From Pseudomonas sp. BP8 (GTDB taxonomy: Bacteria; Pseudomonadota; Gammaproteobacteria; Pseudomonadales; Pseudomonadaceae): a DNA stretch of 64,000 nucleotides. The position numbers were made by a program, and so were the translations under genes. The stretch's first letter is position 1; each line of letters begins with the position of its first letter. The stretch is taken from assembly GCF_017875955.1 (NCBI RefSeq), contig NZ_JAGINK010000001.1, positions 2,084,001 through 2,148,000 on the forward strand, given 5' to 3'. This document shows positions 25,093 to 35,100 of this stretch, in pieces. The notes beneath the pieces are model-generated. The model was not told where the DNA came from. It did not search any database and worked only from the letters and a program-made list of their open reading frames with translations.

Positions 25093-27237
25093 CTACAAGG
25101 CCGCTCCGATGCGGCCCTTGCGCAGGGCATCGATGACCGCATCCTTCGGCCCGTCGGCAACGATCTTGCCGTTGTCCAGCACCAGCAACCGATCGACCAG
25201 GCTGAGCAGCGAGGTGCGGTGGGTAACCAGCAGCACGGTTTTGCCCGGCACCCATTCGAGCAGGCGCTGGCGCAGTTGCTCCTCGCTGCTGTTGTCCATG
25301 TGGCTGGTGGGCTCGTCGAGAATAAGGATCGGCGGTTCCAGCAGCAGTGCCCGGGCCAGCAACACCGCTTGGCGCTGGCCGCCGGAGAGCAGTTGGCCGC
25401 GCTCGCCCACCGGCCGGTCGAAGCCGTGCGGGTGCTGCCGGGCCAGTTCGCTGACCCCGGTCAGCTCGGCCACCTCGAGCATCCGTGCGTCGCTGACATG
25501 CCGGGCGCCCAAGGTCAGGTTGTCGCGCAGGCTGCCCGCCAGCAGCGGCAGGTCGTGGGCGACATAGCCGATCTGGCTGCGCAGGTCGGCGATGTCCAGC
25601 TGGCGCAGGTCGAGGTTGTCCAGCAGCACCTGGCCTTCGTCTGGATGATAGAAGCCCATCAGCAGCCGACCGAGGGTGCTCTTGCCGGAGCCGCTGCGGC
25701 CGACGATGCCGATCCGCTCGCCAGGTTGCAGGGTCAGGTTGATGTCATTGAGCGCCGCGGCGTTCTGCCCGGGGTAACGAAAGGTGACGTGGCTGACGCC
25801 CAGGCCGCCCTTGAGCGTGGTGTGCTCGAGGGCCTGTTGTTCAGCTTGACGCTCTTGCGGCAAGGCCATCAGGGCATCAGTGCTGCGCATGGTCAGTTGG
25901 GCCTGCTGGTAGCGGGTGATCAGCCCGGCGATCTGCCCGAGCGGCGCCAGCACCCGGCTGCCAAGCATGTAGGTGGCGACCAGGGCGCCGACGCTGAGGC
26001 TGCCGGCGATGATGCTGTAGACCCCGGCGACGATGGTCGCCATGCCGCAGAACTGCTGGATGAACAGCGTGCCGTTGCTGGCCAGTGACGACAGGTTGCG
26101 GGCGTGGGCATCAAGCCGGGCTATCGCGCCGTTGGTGTGTTCCCAGTGATACTGGCGCTCGCTTTCTGCGCCGCAAGCCTTGAGCGTTTCCAGGCCGCCG
26201 AGGGTCTCGATCAGTAGCGCCTGACGCACCGCGCCGAGGCTCAGGCTTTTTTCCACGGTGTCGCGCAGGCGAATCTGGATGAACAGGGCAAAGCCCACCG
26301 CGATCGGGAAGGCCACCAGCGGGATCACCACCAGCCAGCCGCCGAGCAGGCCGATCACCACCAGCATCAGCGCCACGAACGGCAAGTCGATGATGCTGGT
26401 GAGGGTAACTGCGGTGAGAAATTCGCGTAGACCCTGAAAGTCATGGATGCTCTGCGCAAAGCCGCCGATGGTGGCCGGGCGGGCCTTCATCGACATGCCG
26501 GTGATGCGCTCGAACAGGGTCGCGGACAGGATCAGGTCGGTCTTCTTCCCGGCCTGGTCCAACAGGTGCGCGCGGACCATGCGCAACACCAGCTCGAAGG
26601 CGGTGCCGATGAACAATCCCGCAACCAGCACCCACAGGGTCGACAGCGCCTGGTTGGGCACCACCCGGTCGTAGGTCTGCATGACGAACAGCGGCACCAT
26701 CAGGCCGAGCAGGTTGATCAGCAGGCTGGCCAGCAGGGCATCACTGTAGAGCCAGCGCGAATGCCGCAGGGTGTCGCGAAACCACGCCTCGACCCTCGGC
26801 ATCAACGGCGTGCGCAGGTTCTCCAAGGTGTGTCGCGGGCGTGCGAACAGGGCTTCGCCGGAATAGGCCTGCTCAAGTGCCTGGCGCTCGACCCATTGCT
26901 CACCGCCTTCGGCCTCGCTGGGCAGAATCAGCGCCCGGCCGTCCTCGCCCCAGCGCTGCAGCACAGCGGCGCGGCCCTCGTTGAGCAGCAGCAGCACCGG
27001 CAGGTTGAGCGCAGAGATGGCGGTCAGCTCGCGCTTGAGCACCCGCGCCTGCAAGCCGGCGCGGGCCGCCGCCCGTGGCAGCAGCTCAGCGCCCAGCTGC
27101 CGGGTGGCCAACGGCAGACCGCTGCACAGGCTGGCACGGCTCGCCGGGCAACCGTGCAGCTTGCACAGGATCAACAGGCCATCGAGTAACGGATCATCAA
27201 CGTCCAGGCGCGGCTGGGCACTCTGCATACTGGTCAC
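25093..27237 (-). CDS. Type I secretion ABC transporter (LapB-like)
   Basis: 714 residues. An N-terminal C39-like domain (about 1-140) is followed by the membrane domain (about 160-440) and the ATPase: Walker A GRSGSGKS (513-520), signature LSGGQ (617-621), Walker B ILILDEP (637-643) and switch H673. In the C39-like region, the place where the peptidase catalytic Cys would fall (near residue 16-17, before LLILCKLHG) is Pro/Leu. The domain is therefore probably a non-cleaving docking domain, as in RTX adhesin exporters. Divergent from the adhesin gene and next to its TolC and HlyD partners, it almost certainly exports that adhesin. Confidence 0.92.
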   Translation of the reverse strand: MTSMQSAQPRLDVDDPLLDGLLILCKLHGCPASRASLCSGLPLATRQLGAELLPRAAARAGLQARVLKRELTAISALNLPVLLLLNEGRAAVLQRWGEDGRALILPSEAEGGEQWVERQALEQAYSGEALFARPRHTLENLRTPLMPRVEAWFRDTLRHSRWLYSDALLASLLINLLGLMVPLFVMQTYDRVVPNQALSTLWVLVAGLFIGTAFELVLRMVRAHLLDQAGKKTDLILSATLFERITGMSMKARPATIGGFAQSIHDFQGLREFLTAVTLTSIIDLPFVALMLVVIGLLGGWLVVIPLVAFPIAVGFALFIQIRLRDTVEKSLSLGAVRQALLIETLGGLETLKACGAESERQYHWEHTNGAIARLDAHARNLSSLASNGTLFIQQFCGMATIVAGVYSIIAGSLSVGALVATYMLGSRVLAPLGQIAGLITRYQQAQLTMRSTDALMALPQERQAEQQALEHTTLKGGLGVSHVTFRYPGQNAAALNDINLTLQPGERIGIVGRSGSGKSTLGRLLMGFYHPDEGQVLLDNLDLRQLDIADLRSQIGYVAHDLPLLAGSLRDNLTLGARHVSDARMLEVAELTGVSELARQHPHGFDRPVGERGQLLSGGQRQAVLLARALLLEPPILILDEPTSHMDNSSEEQLRQRLLEWVPGKTVLLVTHRTSLLSLVDRLLVLDNGKIVADGPKDAVIDALRKGRIGAAL

Positions 27238-27304
27238 GATGGCCTACTCCTACCGCAGGGGAGGGTTCCAGCACCGTCCGAAGGCTTCTCCGGGAAAGTG
27301 CGGG

Positions 27305-28678
27305 TTAGCGCATTTCGGGCAACCTGGCTTCGCTGCGTACTTCAGTCTTGGCGATGGCTTCCGGGGGCAGCGAAATACGCTGCTTGCTCAGCAGCTCGCC
27401 CATGGTCGCCAGCACGCGGTACATCGAGTACTCCTCGGTGTAACGCACTTCGGTGTAGCGACGATTGGCGTTGTACAGCTCGTTTTCGCTGTCGAGCACG
27501 TCCAGCAAGGTCCGTTGGCCGAGACCGAACTGATCCTGGTAGGCCGCGCGCACGCGCTGGGTGGTTTCAGCATATTCGCGCGCGGTCGGGGTCTGCTTGC
27601 GCGCATTGTTCATGGCGTTCCACGACAGGCTGAGGTTCTCGTTGAGCTCGCGCAGGGCGTTGTTGCGGATGTCCAGGGCCTGGTTGATCTTGTGTGAATC
27701 GGATTGCAAGCGGGCCTTGTCACTGCCGCCGCGGAACAGGTTGTAACTGAGCTCGACACCGGCCTGCCAATCGTTGTTGCTGTGCCCGCGCTCACCGCCG
27801 AGGTTGTTGTTGGCGCCGGTGGCCAGCACTGCATCAAGGCGCGGGTAGAACGGCGACTTGGCCACTTCGTACTGTTGCTCGGCGGCGTTCACGTCCGCCT
27901 GGGCAGAGCGCAGGTAGGGGTTGTTCTCTTGCATTCCGCGGCGTGCGTCATCGATCGTGCCGGGCATTTCGACCTTGATTGTCGAAGGCGTTTCCAGCTC
28001 GTCCGGCATGCGCCCGACCACGCTGTAGAAGTTGGCCTCGGCATCGGCCAGGTCGACTTCGGCGGTGTCCATGTTGTTTTCCGCCAGGGCGCGGCGTGCG
28101 CGCGACTGATCGAGGTCGGCGGTGCTACCGACGCCGCGCTCGGTGCGCAGGCCGATCTGATCGTTTACCCGCAGGTGCGCCTGCAGGTTGTTCTTGGCCA
28201 GGGTCACCAGCTCACGACGCTTGAGCACTTCGAGGTAGACCTCGATGGTACGCAGGGCGACATCCTGGGCCACCGCCTGGGCGTAATAGGCGCGGGAGTT
28301 GGCCACAGCCTCGGTGCGCCCGACTTCGTTGGCGGTGTTGAAACCGTCGAAGAGCATCTGGCGCAGGCGCAGCTCCGACTGGGTGTAGTTCATCGTCTCT
28401 TTATTGTGATTGCGCGTGCCGTCGGCATTCACGCCGCGGGTGTTGAGGTTGTCCGAGCGCTGCCGGCCATAGCCGGCTACCAGGTCGACGCTTGGGTAGT
28501 AGCCGCCGCGGGCGAACTTCACATCCTCATCGGCAGACAGCCGGCTGTTGCGGTAGGAGCTGATTTCCGGGTGATGGTCCACGGCGTTCTGAACAGCCTC
28601 GGTAATCGACATCGCCTGAACGTTGGCGCACGCCATGGCCAACAGGATTGCACTGGTGATGGGTGTAAGAACGCGCAT
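27305..28678 (-). CDS. TolC-family outer-membrane channel of the secretion system (LapE-like)
   Basis: 457 residues. A signal peptide (about 1-22, MACANVQA) precedes two outer-membrane efflux repeats with long helices (e.g. ELRLRQMLFDGFNTANEV and QDQFGLGQRTLLDVLDSENEL). This is the trimeric channel-tunnel that completes the type I secretion route. As I recall, P. putida KT2440 has its LapE in this same recQ/gbu neighbourhood, away from lapA, so this protein might also serve other adhesins. First gene of the leftward operon; 67 bp separate it from the ATPase gene. Confidence 0.92.
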   Translation of the reverse strand: MRVLTPITSAILLAMACANVQAMSITEAVQNAVDHHPEISSYRNSRLSADEDVKFARGGYYPSVDLVAGYGRQRSDNLNTRGVNADGTRNHNKETMNYTQSELRLRQMLFDGFNTANEVGRTEAVANSRAYYAQAVAQDVALRTIEVYLEVLKRRELVTLAKNNLQAHLRVNDQIGLRTERGVGSTADLDQSRARRALAENNMDTAEVDLADAEANFYSVVGRMPDELETPSTIKVEMPGTIDDARRGMQENNPYLRSAQADVNAAEQQYEVAKSPFYPRLDAVLATGANNNLGGERGHSNNDWQAGVELSYNLFRGGSDKARLQSDSHKINQALDIRNNALRELNENLSLSWNAMNNARKQTPTAREYAETTQRVRAAYQDQFGLGQRTLLDVLDSENELYNANRRYTEVRYTEEYSMYRVLATMGELLSKQRISLPPEAIAKTEVRSEARLPEMR

Positions 28679-29116
28679 TGGGGTACATCTCCCTGGTCTC
28701 TAAATGTGTCCTGCAATCGCCAAAAAAATGACGAAAAATGATAGTCATACTGTTTCAAGTTTGTAACAACAGAGCTAAGAACATTTAACGCCCAACCTAA
28801 GAACTCTTTTTCATAAATGCTATGCGAAAAAAAACTTATGAGGTCTAAAGAATCCGCGACATTGTTCTACTCACCGGGCCCATAAATCAAGCTGCAATCG
28901 GCAGATTTAGGCCACTTGGGAAAGGTTCAAGAATTTTTGCAGCTAAAGGGGCTGGAAAGGAGAGTAAGGCGGAATTTGGCGACAGAAAATTGTCGCTCAG
29001 TGGTGGCCAAGTTCCATCATTACTATCGCCTTTATATCAGGCTGGAGCCTCCTCACCGCAGTAGACCCCCTGCTATTCACGCTGCGAAATCCGATCGGCA
29101 AGGGAGGCGTACGCGC
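28679..29116. promoter_or_regulatory. AT-rich divergent promoter region of the adhesin and its secretion operon
   Basis: These 438 bp hold no convincing gene. The part from about 28700 to 28900 is much AT-richer than anything nearby and must contain the promoters for both directions. A perfect hairpin GCGACA-N6-TGTCGC (28979-28996) lies in the adhesin leader, 120 bp before the ATG. I could not find a clear sigma-54 or FleQ consensus. The frame upstream of 29117 is open but has no start with an SD and was not included in the gene. Confidence 0.55.
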
Positions 29117-32100
29117 ATGGCTAAATTTATCGGGGTTGTCAGCAAAGTGGTCGGCGAGGTATTCGCGGTGGGCGGCGACGGCGCTCGGCGCCTGGTGGTC
29201 GAAGGTGATCGTCTGTTTGCCGGCGAACAGTTGCAGACCGGCAGCGCCGGTGCCGTGGCGGTCCGTTTGAACAATGGTGCCGAGCTGACCCTGGGCCGCG
29301 ACAGCAGCCTGCAGATGAGCGCAGACCTCCTCGCCAACCGCGCACCCCACGTACACAGTGCCGATGCACCGCCAAGCGACGCGCAGTTGGCCGATGTGGC
29401 GCGTTTGCAGCAAGCCATCGCTGCCGGCGCCGACCCGTCGCAGCAGGGCGAGGCACCTGCGGCCGGGCCCAATGGCTCGGCAGCGCCGGGGGCGCTGGGC
29501 GGTGGGCACAGTTTCGTCATGCTCGAGGAAGTGGCGGCGCGGGTCGATCCTCAAATTGGCTTCCCCACGGCCGGCTTCAATGGCATTCCGGAGCTTGCCA
29601 ATCGGTATGTCGGTGATCTGGACATCGACAACAACAATGATAATGGCGACGTGCCGCGAGCGCCGGTTGATCGCATAGACAACCCGGTCAGCCTGCAAGG
29701 GCTGGATCTGAGCCCAAGCGAACTGGCGCTGGACGAGGCCAATCTTGCGCTGGGATCGAACAGCAACCCGGCGGCGCTGACCCAGCAAGGGTCGTTCACC
29801 GTGGTGGCGGCCGACGGTGTATTCAATCTCAGCGTTGGCGGCATCAACGTGGTCACCGCCGGCATCGTCACCGGGGTAGGGCAGTCGGTCAGCACGCCAC
29901 TGGGCAACACGCTGACCATCACCGGCTACAACCCAAGCACCGGCGTGGTGAGCTACAGCTACACCCTCACCGGTGCCGAACAGCATGCCACCGGTGACGG
30001 CAGCAATACCGTCAATGAGCACCTGCCGGTGTGGGTCAGCGACAGCGACGGCGATGTCGCCACTGGCAGCCTGGACGTGATCATTCATGATGACGTGCCC
30101 CAGGCGGTCGATGACAGCAACCCGGTCAGCGCCAGCGAGCAGCAGCTTGAACTGACCGGCAACGTTCTCAACAACGATCAGCAGGGCGCCGACCGTGTGC
30201 CTGGCGGGCCAGTGATTGCCGGCACCTTCACCGGTACCTACGGCACACTGGTGCTGGCCACCGATGGCAGCTACACCTACACCCTCAACCCCGATGACCC
30301 GGACTTCAAAGGCCTGAAAGGCGGCGACAGTAACGTAGAAACCTTCAGCTACACGATCAGGGATGCCGACGGCGATAGCAGCAGCGCGGTGCTCACCCTG
30401 AACATCAGCAATCTCGACGATCCGGTGACATTGGGTGGGGTGGGAATCAACGGCGACGGCCTGAATGTCTATGAAAGAAACCTCAGCGATGGCAGTGCGC
30501 CGAACGCAGGCGCCCTGACCCAGAGCAGCGCCTTCACCGTGACTGCAGCCGATGGCCTGCAGAACTTGACTGTCGGCGGCATCACCGTGATCAGTGGCGG
30601 CGTTGTCGTCGGCGTGGGGCAGTCCGTCACCACGCCGCTGGGCAACACCCTGACCATCACCGGCTACAACCCGAGCAGCGGCGTGGTGAGCTACAGCTAC
30701 ACCCTGCTCGACAACGAAGCGCACCCAAACGCCGATGGCAGCAATACCCTGCAAGAGCAGTTCAGCGTCATCGCCGAAGACCGCGACGGCAGCAGCGCGT
30801 CGAGCAACCTGCTGGTGAATATCATCGACGATGTACCGCAGGCTGAGCACGACAGTAATCCCATTGTCGCCACCGAACAGCACCTCGAGCTGAGCGGCAA
30901 CGTCCTCAGTAACGACCAGCAGGGCGCAGACCGGGTCACCGGCGGGCCGGTGATCGCCGGCACCTTTGCCGGCACTTACGGCACGTTGGTGCTGGCGGCG
31001 AACGGCGCCTACACCTACACGCTCAACCCGGATGACGCTAATTTCAAGGCACTGAAAGGCGGCGGCGATGGGGTCGAGACCTTCACCTACACGATCACGG
31101 ATGCCGATGGCGATACCAGCAGCGCAACCTTGACCCTGAACATCAGCAACCTGGATGACCCGGTCACGCTGGGCGGGCTGGACGCCAGCGGTGGCGAGCT
31201 GACGGTTTACGAAAAGCACCTGAGCGACGGTAGCGCGCCCAATCCTGGCGCTCTCAGCCCGAGCGGCACCTTCACCGTGACGGCGGCCGATGGCCTGCAG
31301 ACCCTGACCGTTGCCGGCATCACCCTGGTCAGCGGCGGCGTCGCGCAGGCCTTCCCGCAGTCGGTGACCACTGCGCTGGGCACCACCCTGACGATTACCG
31401 GCTACGAGCCGAGCACGGGGGTGGTGAGCTACAGCTACAGCCTGCTCGACAATGAGGCGCACGCTACTGCTGATGGCGTCAACAACCTGCAGGAGAGCTT
31501 CACGGTCACGGCCCAGGACAGCGACGGCAGTACCGCCACCGGTACCCTAGATGTGACCATCGTCGATGACGTACCCAGGGCACATTGCGATTTCGCCAGC
31601 GTGACCGAGGGCGGCCAGGTCAGCGGCAACCTGCTGTGGAATGACATCATCGGCGCCGATACCGTGAGTGATGGCCAGTACGTGATTGGCGTGCGTGCCG
31701 GCAGCGACACCTCGACGCCCGCCGTCGGCCAGCTCGGGGTGATCGTGCAGGGCACCTACGGCTACGTTGTGCTTGATGCCGAGGGTAACGGCACCTATCA
31801 GTCCTACCCCAACAGCGTGCCCCCGGCAGGCGCAACGGACACCTTTGTCTACACCATTCGCGATGCGGACGGCGACCTCAGCACCACCACGGTCACCATC
31901 AGCGTGCATGACAACTCACTGCTGGCCAGTGAGGACACCGACGTCACGGTCTACGAAAAGGCCCTGGACCTGATCAAGGACGGCAACGACCTGGCGCCCG
32001 GCACCGTGGTTGGCAGCCAGCCGGGATCAACCGCTGAAACCGCGACCGGTACGCTGGTGGGTTCGGTCAGCGGCGGGGTCGGTGCCCTGACCTACAGCCT

Positions 32101-35100
32101 GGTGGGCGATGCCGTTGGCCAGTATGGCCAGATCCAGGTCAATGCCGATGGCTCGTACAGCTACACGCTAACGTCGGCACCGAATTCACCGGTGCACCAG
32201 AACGACGGCCCCAACATCACCACGGAGTCCTTCACCTATCAGGCGACCGATTCACTCGGCAACAGCACCACCAGTACCATCGTGATCAGCATCGTCGATG
32301 ATGTGCCGCAAGCTCGTTGTGACTCGGCAGCGGTACTCGAAGGCTGCCAGGTGAGTGGCAACCTGCTGTGGAATGACGTGGTCGGCGCGGATGTCCTCAG
32401 TGATGGCAAATACGTGGTCGGCGTGCGCGCCGGGTCCGATACGGCGACTCCTGCGCACGGTCAGCTCGGGGTCATCGTGCAAGGCACCTATGGTTACGTG
32501 ATCCTTGATGCCGAGGGCAACGGCACCTACCAGTCCTACCCCAACAGCGTGTGCCCGGCCGGTGCTACCGACACCTTTGTCTATACCCTCCGTGATGCCG
32601 ACGGTGATGAAAGCACCACCACGGTCACCATTCATATTCAGGACAGCCAGCTGGTCGCCAGCCAGGACAGCGATATCACCGTTTATGAGCAGGCCCTCGA
32701 CCTGATCGGCAGCCAACCGGGCTCACCGGCTGAGACCGCCACGGGCTCCCTGGTCGGTGCAGTCACCGGTGGTTACGGCGCGTTCTCCTACAGCCTGGTG
32801 GGCGATGCCGTTGGCCAATATGGCCAGATCCAGGTCAATGCCGATGGTTCCTACAGCTACACGCTGACCTCGGCACCGAACTCACCGGTGCATCAGAACG
32901 ACGGTCCCAACATCACCACTGAAACCTTCACCTACCAGGCAACCGATTCACTCGGCAACAGCACCACCAGCACCATCGTCATCAACATCGTCGACGACGT
33001 GCCGCAAGCGCATTGCGACTCGTCCTCGGTGCTCGAAGGGGGGCAGGTCAGTGGCAACCTGCTGTGGAATGACGTGGTCGGCGCCGATGTCCTCAGCGAT
33101 GGCAAATACGTGGTTGGCGTGCGCGCGGGCAACGATACGTCGACCCCGGCTCATGGCCAGCTCGGGATGATCGTGCAGGGCGCCTATGGTTACGTGATTC
33201 TCGATGCCGAGGGCAACGGCACCTATCAGTCCTACCCCGACAGCGTCTGTCCGGCCGGGGCGACCGACACTTTCGTCTACACCATCCGCGACGCGGATGG
33301 CGACGAAAGCACCACGACGGTCACCATTCATGTTCGGGACAACCAACTGGTTGCCAGCCAGGACAGCGATGTCACGGTTTATGAGCAGGCCCTTGACCTG
33401 ATCGGCAGTCAGCCGTGTTCCACCGCTGAAACCGCCACCGGCACGTTGGTCGGTGCGGTCAGCGGAGGGTATGGCGCGCTCACCTACAGCCTGGTCGGCG
33501 ATCCTGTCGGCCAGCATGGTCAGATCCAGGTCAATGCCGATGGTTCCTACAGCTACACGCTGACCTCGGCACCGAACTCAGCGGTGCACCAGAACGACGG
33601 CGCCAACATCACCACTGAAACCTTCACCTACCAGGCGACCGACTCACTCGGCAACAGCACCACCAGCACCATTGTCATCAGCATCGTCGACGACGTACCG
33701 CAAGCGCATTGCGACGCGTCATCGGTGCTCGAAGGGTGCCAGGTGAGTGGCAACCTGTTAAGCAATGACGTGTTCGGCGCGGATGTCCTCAGCGATGGCA
33801 AATACGTGGTCGGCGTGCGCGCGGGCAACGATACGTCGACCCCTGCGCACGGTCAGCTCGGGGTGATCGTGCAGGGTACCTACGGTCACGTCATTGTCGA
33901 TGCCGAGGGCAACGGCACCTATCAGTCCTACCCCGACAGCGTCTGCCCGGCCGGGGCGACCGATACCTTCGTCTACACCATCCGCGATGCGGACGGCGAC
34001 GAAAGCACCACCACGGTCACCCTCTACATTCAAGACCGGCAGATGGTTGCCAGCCAGCGGGTGGCCCTGGACAGCAGTGCGTTTGTCGCCAACGCCAGCA
34101 GCATGAGCGCCGCGCTGCTGGTCGCCGGATTGCTCGGGCAGGTCAGCAGCGATGCCAATGGTCAGGACCTGATCAGCGTGACCTCGTCCAAGGGTGAAAC
34201 GCTCAAGCTTGATCACGACCGCCCCGAAGGCAACCTGATGACGGAGTGGAAAGATGCCGCTGGCAGCTACCCGCCCATCAGCGATGGCGGCAGCTCCACT
34301 GTCAGCCACGACGGCCTCTCCAGCGTCCCCTTGGTCAACATGCCGAACGACGTCGACAACGCCAAGGCCGAAGAAAGCCATAAGCTGAGCAGGGTGATCA
34401 ACTCCGCCAATAGCGAGAACCAGGACTACCCCAGCAGTTATACGCTCAGCGACAGCCATGGCGGCGCGGTGGGCAGCACCGACCATGCAGGCAGCACCCT
34501 GGGGGGCACCTCGGTCGATGATGTGCTGCTGGCTGGCGCTGGTAATGACACCCTCGACGGCGGTGACGGGATCGACACCGCCAGTTACGCCTCAGCGTCG
34601 GCAGCGGTGACGGTCGATCTGAGCGTCACGGGTCAGCAGGCCACAGGCGGTGGTGGTCTGGACACGCTGGTAAGCATCGAGAACCTGATCGGCTCGGACT
34701 TCGATGACAGGCTCACCGGCAACGGCGCAGACAACCAGCTCGATGGCGGGCATGGCAATGATGTGCTCGCGGGTGGGGGCGGCAGCGACACGTTTGTCTG
34801 GCACAACGGCGACAGTGGGCACGACACCGTCAGCGACTTCACACCTGGCAGTGACCGCCTCGACCTGTCGCAATTGCTGCAAGGGGAAAATGCCAGCGCG
34901 GGGTCGCTGGATGACTACCTGCACTTCAAGGTCGCGGCTTCAGGCGGTAACGTCGTCTCGACCATCGAGGTCAGCAGCGTGGCGGGGGCAGCGCCAACGC
35001 AGAGCATTGATCTCGCTGGGGTGGACCTTGCTCAGCACTATGGGGTGACGGCGGGGGCGGGGGGGATGATTGCGTCGGGGCATGATACGGCGACCATCAT

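Noticed and set aside
28916..29116. Upstream extension of the adhesin reading frame
   Set aside because: No SD for the earlier starts, composition unlike coding DNA, and the retention module's conserved N-terminus begins at the ATG at 29117, which has AGGGAGG.
28997..31462. 821-codon minus-strand frame over the adhesin
   Set aside because: It mirrors the repeats of the real adhesin and has no SD, signal peptide or recognisable fold.
31565..34059. Regular long repeats considered as CRISPR or a satellite array
   Set aside because: Units are 696-732 bp, in frame, with no short repeat-spacer pattern; they are protein domains of the adhesin.
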